Shown here: in pieces, positions 1 through 49,373 of the stretch
Layout of the letters: each line of letters opens with the position of its first letter
Numbering within the stretch: position 1 is the first letter of the stretch
Source: Plotosus lineatus
Lineage: Eukaryota > Chordata > Actinopteri > Siluriformes > Plotosidae
NCBI GenBank assembly: GCA_024760905.1
Contig: CM045735.1
Coordinates: 33,900,749-33,964,748 of the forward strand
DNA length: 64,000 nucleotides
Reading direction: 5' to 3'
The notes under the pieces: generated by a model
Told to the model about the DNA's origin: nothing
The model's database searches: none
What the model saw: only the letters and a program-made list of their open reading frames with translations
Translations under genes and position numbers: made by a program

Positions 1-470
1 GGGTCCATGATGTCGAACCAAGCTAAAATTTGGATGTTCACATAAGGAGCCTTGTGACTTTTTACAAAGCATTTACGCCAATCTTTGCAGCATGTAACCA
101 TGGCATCAGCATGAACAGGTATTCTTAGCAGCCTGGGCATCACCACAGAGACACACAAGACTTATAACCAATCAGCAAGACGAGGGGGATGTATAGCAAG
201 TCAGAGAGAGTAAAAATAAACACCCAGAAAATAAAAAGCAAAAGAAACACTTACCTAATGCTGCATCATTAGCACTTTAAAAGTAGAGAGACTCTATATT
301 AAAAATAATCCTGCCCTACTTTAATTTACTAAAATAAACTAGAATGATATTAGAATACTTGTAGAGAAACAGGAACAGGTCCTGGTGCGTTATATTTTTG
401 CTGTCTTGTAACCTGGTTTAAAATAAGCACAAGGTCCACAGGACTGCATGAGAGATCGGGAGATGCTCAC

Positions 471-40895
<40,425 letters not shown>

Positions 40896-40920
40896 GCGGT
40901 ATACTAGAGTCAAGACGTAA

Positions 40921-40990
40921 ACCGGAAGTTAACGTGTGATGGACACTGAGCATGTGCAAGCCCGAGTTCACCAATCAGGGTGCTTGTTTC
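40921..40990 (-). promoter_or_regulatory. Putative pnpla7 core promoter: ETS motif and CCAAT box
   Basis: The plus strand reads ACCGGAAGT at 40921-40929, the classical ETS/GABP consensus of TATA-less vertebrate promoters. A CCAAT sequence (CACCAATCAGGG) lies around 40970-40981. No TATA box is seen at a suitable place. The motifs sit just upstream, on the minus strand, of the proposed first exon, and this is one of the few stretches here without recognisable repeats. Confidence 0.4.
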
Positions 40991-41340
40991 AGATCTTCCT
41001 TAGCGATTAGCCTGTATTGTTTACATGCATATCGTCTTTATAACCTTAATTTTATTCACTGAAACAGTATCCAAAATGGAGAGACAACTTCACGACCGTT
41101 CTTCTGGTGTAAGGGTTATAGTGTGTCTTGTACTGAACTAGGTGAATAATTGCAACGAAAACCGATAAGTTTGCTACTGTTTTTATTTAGTTTTATAAGG
41201 GTACTCGTCAGTAATGCAGCCATGAGGTGGGGGGGCACTAACCAGTGTCTCTCCCCCTCATGCCGGTCCCAAGCCTGGAGAAATGCAGAGGGTTGTGTCA
41301 GGAAGGGCATCCGACGTAAAACCAATGCCAATTACTTAAA

Positions 41341-42030
41341 ATGCAAATCAAAAGTATTACCTCCATACCGGATCGGTCGAGGCCCGGGTTAACAACGACC
41401 GCCATCAGTGCTGTCAATCAACAGGGTGCTGATGGAAATTGGACTACTGTTGGTCGAAGAAGGAGAGGTGGGAGGCGTGTCCGTAGGCAGAGAGAGAAGA
41501 GGAAAGGCATGAGTCTAGGACTGAGAGTGGGGACTTTGAATGTTGGAACTATGCACAGAAAAGGTAGAGAGCTGGTTGACATGATGCAGAGGAGGAAGGT
41601 GGACATACTGTGTGTTCAGGAGACCAGGTGGAAAGGTAGCAAAGCTAAAAGCTTAGGAGCAGGGTTTAAGCTATTTTATCACGGTGTGGATGGGAAGAGA
41701 AATGGAGTCGGAGTCATCTTGAAGGAGGAGTTTGTCAGGAATGTTCTAAAAGTGAAAAGAGTGTCAGACAGAGTGATGAGTCTCAAGTTAGAAATTGAAG
41801 GTGTAATGCTCAATGTTGTTAGTGCTTATGCCCCACAGGCAGGATGTGAGCTAGAAGAGAAGGAGAGATTCTGGAGTGATTTAGATGAAGTGATGCAGAG
41901 TACCACCAGAGGTGAAAGAGTGGTCATTGGTGCAGACTTCAATGGACATGTTGGTGCAGGAAACAGAGGGGACGAGGAAGTGATGGGCAGGGTTGGTATC
42001 CAGGACAGGAGCATGAAGGACAGATGTTGA
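41341..42030 (+). pseudogene. RTE apurinic-type endonuclease domain
   Basis: Motifs in order: RVGTLNVGTM, VDILCVQETRWKGSK (catalytic Glu), FYHGVDGKRNGVGVILKEEF, MLNVVSAYAPQAGC, VVIGADFNGHVGAGN (catalytic Asp-x-Asn). The frame breaks after IQDRS near 42015; the C-terminal SDH-type portion lies in other frames. A frameshift separates it from 42143-42835. Confidence 0.88.
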
Positions 42031-42142
42031 TAGATTTTGCAAAAAGGATGGAAATGGCTGTGGTGAATACTTTCTTTGAGAAGAAACAGGAGCATAGGGT
42101 GACTTATAAAGCGGAGGTAGGAGCACACAGGTAGACTACATC

Positions 42143-42835
42143 TTGTGTAGGCGATGTAATTTGAAGGAAGTCAGTGACTGCAAAGTCATCGTGGGTGAGA
42201 GTGTTGCCAAACAGCATAGGATGGTGGTGTGCAGGATGACTCTGATGGTAAGAAAGGTGAAAAAGGCAAAGGCAGAGCAGAAGACAAGGTGGTGGAAGCT
42301 GAAAAAGGAAGAGTGTCGTGTTGTCTTCAAGGAGGAGTTGAAACAGGCTTTGGGTGGCCAGGAAGTGCTTCCAAATGACTGGACAACCACAGCAAATGTG
42401 ATCAGGGACACAGGTAGGAGAGTACTTGGTGTGTCCTCTGGAAGGAAAGTAGATAAGGAGACTTGGTGGTGGAATGAGGAAGTGCAGGAGTGTGTACAAA
42501 GGAAGAGGTTAGCCAAGAAGAAGTGGGACATTGAGAGGACCGAAGAGAGTAAACAGGAGTACAGAGAGACACAGCGTAAGGCGAAAGTAGCAGTGGCTAA
42601 GGCCAAACAGAGGGCATATGATGACTTGTATGATAGGTTGGATAGTAAAGAGGGAGAAAATGATCTATACAGGTTGGCACAGCAGAGAAATAGAGATGGA
42701 AAGGACGTGCAGCAAGTTAGATTGATAAAGGACAGAGAGGGAACTCTATTGACTGATGACAGAAGTGTGCTGGGAAGATGGAAAGAGTACTTTGAAGAGC
42801 TGATGAATGAGGAAAATGAGAGAGAAAAAGAGTAG
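42143..42835 (+). pseudogene. RTE endonuclease-RT connector
   Basis: Begins CRRCNLKEVSDCKVIVGESV and continues through KTRWWKLKKEECRVVFKEEL and ETWWWNEEVQECVQRKRLAK to RSVLGRWKEYFEELMNEENE. It stops at 42835 because of a one-base change in the AGAGAAAAAGAGTAG run; other copies have different A-run lengths here. The RT resumes at 42886. Confidence 0.87.
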
Positions 42836-42885
42836 AAGAGGTAACCATTGAGGGGCAGGATGTAGCAAAGATCAGTAAGGGTGAA

Positions 42886-44325
42886 GTGAGAAGGGCATTG
42901 AAGAGGATGAAGAATGGAAAGGCAGTTGGTCCTGATGATATACCTGTGGAGGTATGGAAGTGTCTAGGAGAGGTAGCAGTAGATTTTCTGACAAGAACAT
43001 TCAACACGGTACTAGAGAGTGAGCAGATGCCGGAGGAGTGGAGGAGAAGTGTGCTGGTGCCCATTTTTAAGAACAAGGGAGACGTGCAGAGTTGCAGCAA
43101 CTACAGAGGGATAAAGTTGATGAGCCATACGATGAAGTTATGGGAAAGAATAGTGGAAGCTAGACTAAGGGCAGAGGTCAGCATTTGTGAACAACAGTTT
43201 GGTTTCATGCCAAGAAAGAGCACCACAGATGCAATGTTTGCCTTGAGGATGTTAATAGAGAAGTACAGAGAAGGTCAGAGGGAGCTACATTGTGCCTTTG
43301 TGGATCTGGAAAAAGCATATGACAGGGTGCCAAGAGAAGAACTGTGGTATTGCATGAGGAAGTCTGGAGTGGCAGAGAAGTATGTTCGAGTGGTGCAGGA
43401 CATGTATGAGAGATGTAAGACAGTGGTGAGGTGTGCTGTCGGTGTGACCGGCGAATTCAAGGTGGAGGTGGGACTGCATCAAGGGTCAGCTCTGAGCCCC
43501 TTCTTGTTTGCTATGGTGATGGACAGGCTGACAGACGAGGTGAGACAAGAATCTCCATGGACTATGATGTTTGCAGATGACATCGTGATCTGTAGTGAGA
43601 GCAGAGAACAAGTGCAGGAAAATCTCGAGAGGTGGAGGTATGCCCTGGAAAGGAGAGGAATGAAGGTTAGCCTCAGAAAATCAGAATACATGTGTGTGAA
43701 TGAGAAGGACCCAGGAGGAACGGTGATGTTACAGGGAGCAGAGATAACGAAGGTGGAGGATTTTAAGTACTTAGGCTCAACAATCCAGAGCAATGGAGAG
43801 TGTGGAAAAGAGGTGAAGAAGCGTGTGCAGGCAGGCTGGAATGGTTGGAGAAAAGTATCCGGTGTGATGTGCGATAGGAAAGTGTCAGCAAGAATGAAGG
43901 GAAAAGTGTACAAGATGGTGGTGAGGCCAGCGATGTTGTACGGCTTAGAAACAGTGGCGCTGAGGAAAAGGCAGGAGGCAGAGCTGGAGGTAGCGGAGAT
44001 GAAAATGTTGAGGTTCTCCCTGGGAGTAACGAGGATGGATAGGATCAGAAATGAGTATATCAGAGGGACAGCCCACGTAAGATGTTTTGGAGACAAAGTC
44101 AGAGAGGCTAGATTGAGATGGTTTGGACATGTACAGAGGAGGGATAGTGAGTATATTGGCAGTAGGATGCTGAGGTTGGAACTACCAGGCAGAAGGCCTC
44201 GAGGAAGACCGAAGAAGAGATTTATGGATGTGGTGAAGGAAGACATGAAGGTTGTTGGAGTCAGAAAAGAAGATGCGGAGGACAGGGTGAGGTGGAGGCG
44301 GATGATTTGCTGTGGCGACCCCTGA
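42886..44325 (+). CDS. RTE reverse transcriptase and C-terminal domain, uninterrupted
   Basis: 479 codons open from MRRALKRMKNGKAVGPDDIP to the GDP terminus. RT motifs: NYRGIKLMSHTMKLWERIVE, CAFVDLEKAYDRVPREELWY (A, near residue 140), GLHQGSALSPFLFAMVMDRL (B, near 205), MFADDIVICS (C, FADD near 229) and FKYLGSTIQSNGECGKEVKK. The tail contains RWFGHVQRRDSEY and PGRRPRGRPKKRFMDVVKED. The true polyprotein start is upstream in the connector frame, so the M shown is only the first in this frame. The catalytic acids are present. Confidence 0.9.
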   Translation: MRRALKRMKNGKAVGPDDIPVEVWKCLGEVAVDFLTRTFNTVLESEQMPEEWRRSVLVPIFKNKGDVQSCSNYRGIKLMSHTMKLWERIVEARLRAEVSICEQQFGFMPRKSTTDAMFALRMLIEKYREGQRELHCAFVDLEKAYDRVPREELWYCMRKSGVAEKYVRVVQDMYERCKTVVRCAVGVTGEFKVEVGLHQGSALSPFLFAMVMDRLTDEVRQESPWTMMFADDIVICSESREQVQENLERWRYALERRGMKVSLRKSEYMCVNEKDPGGTVMLQGAEITKVEDFKYLGSTIQSNGECGKEVKKRVQAGWNGWRKVSGVMCDRKVSARMKGKVYKMVVRPAMLYGLETVALRKRQEAELEVAEMKMLRFSLGVTRMDRIRNEYIRGTAHVRCFGDKVREARLRWFGHVQRRDSEYIGSRMLRLELPGRRPRGRPKKRFMDVVKEDMKVVGVRKEDAEDRVRWRRMICCGDP

Positions 44326-44792
44326 AGGGAGCAGCCGAAAGTAAAAGAAGAAGAAAGAAGAAGAAGATAAGGGTACTCGTCAGTAAAATGGAAATAAAGA
44401 CCTGAGACCTTGGATTAACCTTCTTGAATTTAAAGTTACACTGATACAGCTCCTTAAGAGTCATGAACTCCATTCTGTAATGAACACAATACTAAAGCGG
44501 TCTCTTTAATGGGGCATGGCTGAGAGAAGGTCACGACCCAGGAAGACTTCTAATCTCCGTCTCTATTGATCTGCTATTCCATGTGCAAGGGAATAATAAA
44601 ATATTACAATATAATAATAAAAAATAATAGAGGGATCCAGGCTTTATGTCCAAATCATGCAACTGAATGACACTGAAGATAAAGAATTTGATGGATTTGT
44701 GGAAGAGAAATGAACTGAAAAACTGAGTTTGTTTTATACTGTTACAGCTGAACAATGTTGGGTTATTGTGAAGTGTATTATTTTATATAACA

Positions 44793-44885
44793 GGGATCCC
44801 TCACTTTTCGCAGTTAATGGGGACTGAGACCCCTACGACCGCCGATTTCCGTAGTAAGATCGACTACCCCTGACTGACGTACACC
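44793..44885 (+). repeat. Family A left-end fragment
   Basis: CAGGGATCCCTCACTTTTCG then CCCCTACGACCGCCGATTTC matches the left end of other family A copies. It stops where another repeat begins. Confidence 0.65.
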
Positions 44886-44906
44886 TACATATATGTGTGT
44901 GTATAT

Positions 44907-45250
44907 ACGGGCGGTCCTCACTTAACGACAGGGTTACGTTCTGTAGAACCAGTCGTTAAGCAAGTCCGTCGTTAAGACAACCCTGTTTTAGTAAACATTT
45001 TGCTTGGTTTGTATTTGTACAGTAGGCTACTGTATTGCATACATATAGACCGTTGAATGTGAGAATCCATAACTGCTAGCAATCGCTTGAACTTTTACCT
45101 AGCAGCATGGTAGATTTCCGAACGAGTAGTGAGTGAGTGCGTGCATGTGTGTGCACGTGCGTGTGAGCAGGGAGGTGGGATGGGAGATGCTGCCAACACT
45201 GGATATGCTTGAACATATGCACACACTCACAACTCAACTGCTTTATTTCT
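44907..45250. repeat. MITE-like repeat with TCCTCACTTAACGAC end
   Basis: GGGCGGTCCTCACTTAACGA followed by internal GTCGTTAAGCAAGTCCGTCG inverted words resembles Tigger-type element ends. The right boundary is not resolved. Confidence 0.45.
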
Positions 45251-45479
45251 GTTGTAACTCGTTAACAGTAAAAGTATACTTTTGATAATTTGACTGATTA
45301 TGATTTGAAATGATGATTTGAAAATTATCTGACACCCCACACACACACACACACACACACACGCAGACAGAGAGAGCGCGTCTTATAATCCGGTGTGCCT
45401 TATGTGTGGACGGCGGCAGTTCGTTCCTGGTGCGCCTTATGGTCACAAATGCGGTGCATGCGAAGGGCAATCTAGAGCA

Positions 45480-45645
45480 GCCACAGTCTAAATTGGCATG
45501 TCTTTGTAGAAGGAAACCATGGTAATTACACAAGCATGTGGAAAACATGTAAACTCCACACAGAAACACCCGAGCCCAAGAATCAAACCCAGGACCTTCT
45601 TGCTCTGAGCCATAATTGCTAACGACTACACCTCCATGCCACCCT
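45480..45645 (-). repeat. tRNA-SINE, minus strand
   Basis: Reversed, it reads GGTGGCATGGAGGTGTAGTC (A box), GGTCCTGGGTTTGATTCTTG (B box) and GTTTCTGTGTGGAGTTTACA, the fish-type SINE body. Confidence 0.7.
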
Positions 45646-46784
45646 CTTAAACAATATATTTGTTAAAAATTACATTTTATAATACATTTTGCTATTAGGT
45701 AGACGCCTTACAACTCGGTTAGTTGAGGGTTAAGGGGCCCAACAGTGATCCCCCAAACTGATGATCATTAACCCGAGAGTCGTATCCACAGAGCCAAAAC
45801 ACTCTAAAAGAGTACAGTATTTTCCGGACTATAAGCCGCTACTTTTTTACGTTTGACCCATGCGGCTTATACAGAGATGCAGCTTTTCTATGAATTTTTC
45901 CTCAGCCATCAGGGGGGTTCTGGTGCTGTTCAACTCCGACACTGAAGAGGAGGACTTCAGTGCACAGGAGAAATGAAGTGACGGTGGTTTGGTGTTTAGT
46001 AGTTTCAATGCTCAGGAGGAATATAGATACTATATACGTATTTGACGTGATAAGCGCCTAGGGCGTTTTAAAAATTGGAGTGCATGGGCGCTTATTAAAA
46101 TGTTACCAATGGAGTGGAATGGTAAGTGCTTATTACTGAGGTGGAAAACATGAATAATAACAGAACAATAAAAGAGTTTTACTGGTATTAGTATTATTCA
46201 TTTCATGGACTCAACAAAACTACTTACATGAAAGATCAAAAACATGAGTGCAAGTTAAAAATTTAGAAAAAACTGAAAATGCAAGGGGGGGGCAAAAAAA
46301 CTTTTTCAATTAAAAGTTAAAATGGTTGTTTCTTTTACCAACATTTACAATAATATATAATCTACAAATTCATATCAAATATTTATAACATTTCATCTAT
46401 TCATGTACAATAAAGAAATTTTATAATGAAAAGTCAAAATATGTCAAACAAATTTCAACTGAAATGAAGTGATCACTTTCTTTGCTGCAACACTTTTTTA
46501 CAATGTATATACACTGTATAACCAGGAAGAACCTAACAAAGAAAAATTACTTACATGCAGACTTAAACAGGGAATATTTATTAATCTCAGTGTTTCATAC
46601 TGATGAAATAAGATACTACAAATCTTGATCTCAGATATGTGTAACTGACAAAAGTTACTATTTTCAATGTACAACTAAATCATGGGCCCAAAAAATTGAG
46701 CATAATCTCCCCTTACGTTGCCCTAACCTGGGCACTCCAGGTGGCATGTGCCTGTGCCCTGTTTTATAACCCCCCCAACCACAC

Positions 46785-46796
46785 ACACACACATAC

Positions 46797-46829
<33 letters not shown>
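46785..46829. repeat. (CA)n microsatellite
   Basis: CA-rich run with one TACCTA interruption. Confidence 0.95.
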
Positions 46830-46830
<1 letters not shown>

Positions 46831-46916
46831 CCCTCAATCATCATTAAACTTGCCCTCATGACTGCATTATTGGAATCATAGTACACAATATTAGCTAATG
46901 GTACAATCTGACATTA

Positions 46917-47250
46917 GGCGGCAGTGGTGTCTAGTGGTAGGGCGCAGGATCGCTGATCCTAAAGTTGGGGGTTCGAGTTCCCACAAAGTTGTCACTGCCC
47001 CTCCCAGTACAGTTAACTGGGTTATCAAAGGCGGGCCATGTCCCTCACTGTTTATGGTGAGAGGCATGTAAAAGAACCATTGCTGACTGTCGTAAAGAGT
47101 AGGCTGCAAAGCCATCAGCGTGTTTCTGTCCCTTGCTAAAAGTGTTGTGACATGAAGGGGATCCGATGTAAAAACCTATGCCAAATCAAATGTGCAAATC
47201 AGATGATTCGCTCTGGCGACCCCTGAGAAAAGCCGAAAGGAAAAGTAGTA
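46917..47250 (+). mobile_element. 334-bp SINE with RTE-type tail and 16-bp TSD
   Basis: tRNA-like head (GGCAGTGGTGTCTAGTGGTA; GGGGGTTCGAGTTCCC). The end, GATTCGCTCTGGCGACCCCT then GAGAAAAGCCGAAAGG, matches the RTE 3' tail. Flanks GTACAATCTGACATTA (46901-46916) and GTACAATTTGACATTA (47251-47266) form a 16-bp duplication with one change. Confidence 0.88.
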
Positions 47251-47577
47251 GTACAATTTGACATTAAAAGCTAGACTGGGTATAAATACCTGATTTGTCC
47301 GAATGCTCTTTTTGTTTTTCAAGTGATTAGACTCATCAGCATGATTTTTCAGTCCCATCTTCCCACTGGACCCATACTTTATCATCTTGGAACAACAGTC
47401 ACAAAACACAACTCCAGAGATGTCCGGTTTTCTAAGACATATCCCCCATTTGTCACCGTTTTTGTAACACTTGTTTAGCCATTCCCACCGCCATATATTT
47501 CTAGATGTCTTTCCAATTCTTTTGCTTTCAAATGCTTGTGTTTTGTTTTGGGTTTTTTTTTCATTTTGTATATGCAC
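47230..47577 (-). pseudogene. Element X protein with C-x2-C...H-x5-H zinc finger
   Basis: Reads KTSRNIWRWEWLNKCYKNGD then KWGICLRKPDISGVVFCDCC and SKMIKYGSSGKMGLKNHADE SNH. The CDCC...NHADESNH spacing looks like a BED or related zinc finger such as begins many transposases. The frame runs to the SINE inserted at 47250, so its C terminus is cut off or lies elsewhere. The family is not identified. Confidence 0.5.
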
Positions 47578-48049
47578 AAGATATTTGATTGTACCCTTCT
47601 GATAAAAACTTCATATTGAGAGTATTTCTAGTGGTTCTTGCTAGCGACAATGCAGTATTTTAGACAACATGTGCATGCGAGGCTCACAGAAACAACAGGT
47701 TTTATAATAGCTGCATTTTCATAGGATGGGCAGTTACGATGAGCCAATCAAAAGCATCGTTATAACTTGGCCCAAAGAATGAGGAATACTGAGAAAGACT
47801 GTTGCTGTATTCAACTGGGCTTTTTTCGTGCTTGATGGAAATGTGCGCATCCGAATGGAAAAAAAGCTTGACGAACTTGAAAATGCCCAATCTATGTAAT
47901 CCCTATGTGCTGTGTAATCCCGCGATTCAACACGATCACAGCCACGTGGCAGTATGCATGGTACATTGCGCCGATCCAAGCAGACCAAAATCGCTAACCT
48001 TGAACCAATCAACACAAACATAAACAAAAGCACATGTCCAGGAACATGC

Positions 48050-48241
48050 TTAAATTGGAGAATCTGGTGAAAAATCCTCATCACTTTCTGATAGGTCCAT
48101 ATCTGGCTCATCGCTCCATTCATTCAGATCATCCGATAGTTTTGCTGTAGCAGTTTTTAATGGTTCATCGGTTGTTGGACATTTACCAAGAGAAAACAGC
48201 AAAATATTTTCCTGTGTTTTAAAGCACGGTGTAACAATCAA
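48050..48241 (-). pseudogene. Element X acidic frame
   Basis: Reads LGKCPTTDEPLKTATAKLSD and NEWSDEPDMDLSESDEDFSP, Asp/Glu/Ser-rich, ending in a stop soon after DSPI. The same words occur at 37060-37165 and 58230-58330, indicating a coding block shared across copies. Role unknown. Confidence 0.45.
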
Positions 48242-48361
48242 ATGTGTTGTTACTGATGAACATTATAGACATTCCCCTGTGGCAGGGGGTCTTGAAATAC
48301 CGTGTAAACTAACTTTTACAGGCAGTGAACGCCTCATTTTATGGTTACAAAGACTGATCGA

Positions 48362-48695
48362 GGGCAGTGATAGTCTAGTGGATAGGGCGCAGAATCGCTA
48401 ATCTTAAGGTTGGGGGTTCGAGTCCCCACAGGGTTGTCACTGTCCCCCCCAGTGCAGCTAATTGGGTTATCAAAAGGCGGGCCATGTCTCTCACTGTCTA
48501 TGGTGAGAGGCATGTAAAAGAAACATTGCTGACTTTTGTAAAGAGTCGGCTGCAAAGCCATCAGCGTGTTTCTGTCCCTTGCTAAAAGGGTTGTGACAGG
48601 AAGGGCATCCGACATAAAAACCCAGTCCAAATCAAATGTGCGAATCAGATTCGCTGTGGCGACTCTCGAGAATGGGAAATGGCCAAAAAGAAAAG
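48362..48695 (+). mobile_element. 334-bp SINE, second copy, 13-bp TSD
   Basis: Same structure as the 46917 copy: head GGGCAGTGATAGTCTAGTGG, B box GGGGGTTCGAGTCCCC, then GACAGGAAGGGCATCCGACA and the TTCGCTGTGGCGACTCTCGA tail. AAAGACTGATCGA flanks it exactly (48349-48361, 48696-48708). Confidence 0.9.
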
Positions 48696-49373
48696 AAAGA
48701 CTGATCGAATAAAATTGGTAAGTTTGATCTGCGATTTTGCTACCAGTACACATGGGCAGTTATCATAAATACGGTAAGTGACTTGTGGTTTCAGTGCACG
48801 GAAGAATGAAGCAACTTTAATAGTTGCGCAGTTGGCCTCAACAGTACACAGGGAGAAAAAGTGATGGTTGTTTGATGTTCAGTGGTTTCAGTACACAGGA
48901 GGAAGAAAAATAAAGCAACTTTGTTTTAGTGCACAGGAGGAAGATGAATAAAACCATCAATAACTTTTCTGTTTTGTTTGATTGCCACTTTTACTGCTGT
49001 GTTACAGGCACTGTTTGGAAACAATCAGTTCCAGTTTATGAATAAACACTTACAGTACAAAATCTATGTAAATACTGTATCTTATTTCTCAGCCTGGATT
49101 TTTGGCAGCTTATAATCCAGTGCAGCTTATATGTGACAACCTAGGGTGGTGGTGCGTTGTTTTTTGTTTTTTGGGGGGTTTAATGGGTGCGGCTTATATT
49201 TAGGTGCACTCTATAGTCCGGAATATACGGTACTAATAATCAGTGTGCTCTTAGTGGGTTTATTAATGACTGGGTGAAATTAAGACATTAATAAGCATCT
49301 GCAGTTGGTCAACCACCATATAAAGGGGACTTGTGGTGGTTTGGATTTACTTTCTATTTAAAACAATCAAGTA

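Larger units (their letters stand above)
41215..44366 (+). mobile_element. RTE/Expander-like LINE, full length, perfect 20-bp TSD
   Basis: Flanked by ATAAGGGTACTCGTCAGTAA at 41195-41214 and 44367-44386. The 5' end reads TGCAGCCATGAGGTGGGGGG and the 3' end GGCGACCCCTGAAGGGAGCA followed by an (AAG)n-rich tail. 3152 bp. It is the most intact copy in the window and lies about 300 bases upstream of the proposed pnpla7 first exon, on the opposite strand. Confidence 0.96.
46036..48775 (-). mobile_element. Element X: DNA transposon of uncertain family, carrying two SINEs
   Basis: Bounded by TACGTATTTGACGTGATAAG on the left and, reversed, TACCGTATTTATGATAACTG on the right, imperfect inverted ends of about 20 bases. 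Its minus strand carries a zinc-finger frame (47176-47577) and an acidic frame (48050-48241). Fragments recur at 35763-37330 and 58006-58600, so it is a repeat family. No recognisable DDE motif is seen. Confidence 0.5.
45815..49230. mobile_element. Outer TCCGGACTATA-ended element, TA-flanked, host to a nested insertion
   Basis: The left end CAGTATTTTCCGGACTATAA and right end (reversed) CCGTATATTCCGGACTATAG are inverted repeats with TA on both sides (45813-45814, 49231-49232). The arms also share GCGGCTTATA words and repeated GTGCACAGGAGGAA phrases. Without the inner insertion (about 46036-48775) it is about 0.7 kb, a typical non-coding MITE. Confidence 0.7.

Noticed and set aside
43479..44246. 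255-codon antisense frame, also open at 29460-30221 and 56729-57703
   Set aside because: Lies opposite the RTE reverse transcriptase; the openness follows from sense codon usage and is conserved only because the RT is.
44530..44755. Possible exon of a divergent gene right of the pnpla7 promoter
   Set aside because: A short plus frame (NDTEDKEFDGFVEEK) is visible, but there is no convincing splice pair or continuation; evidence too thin.
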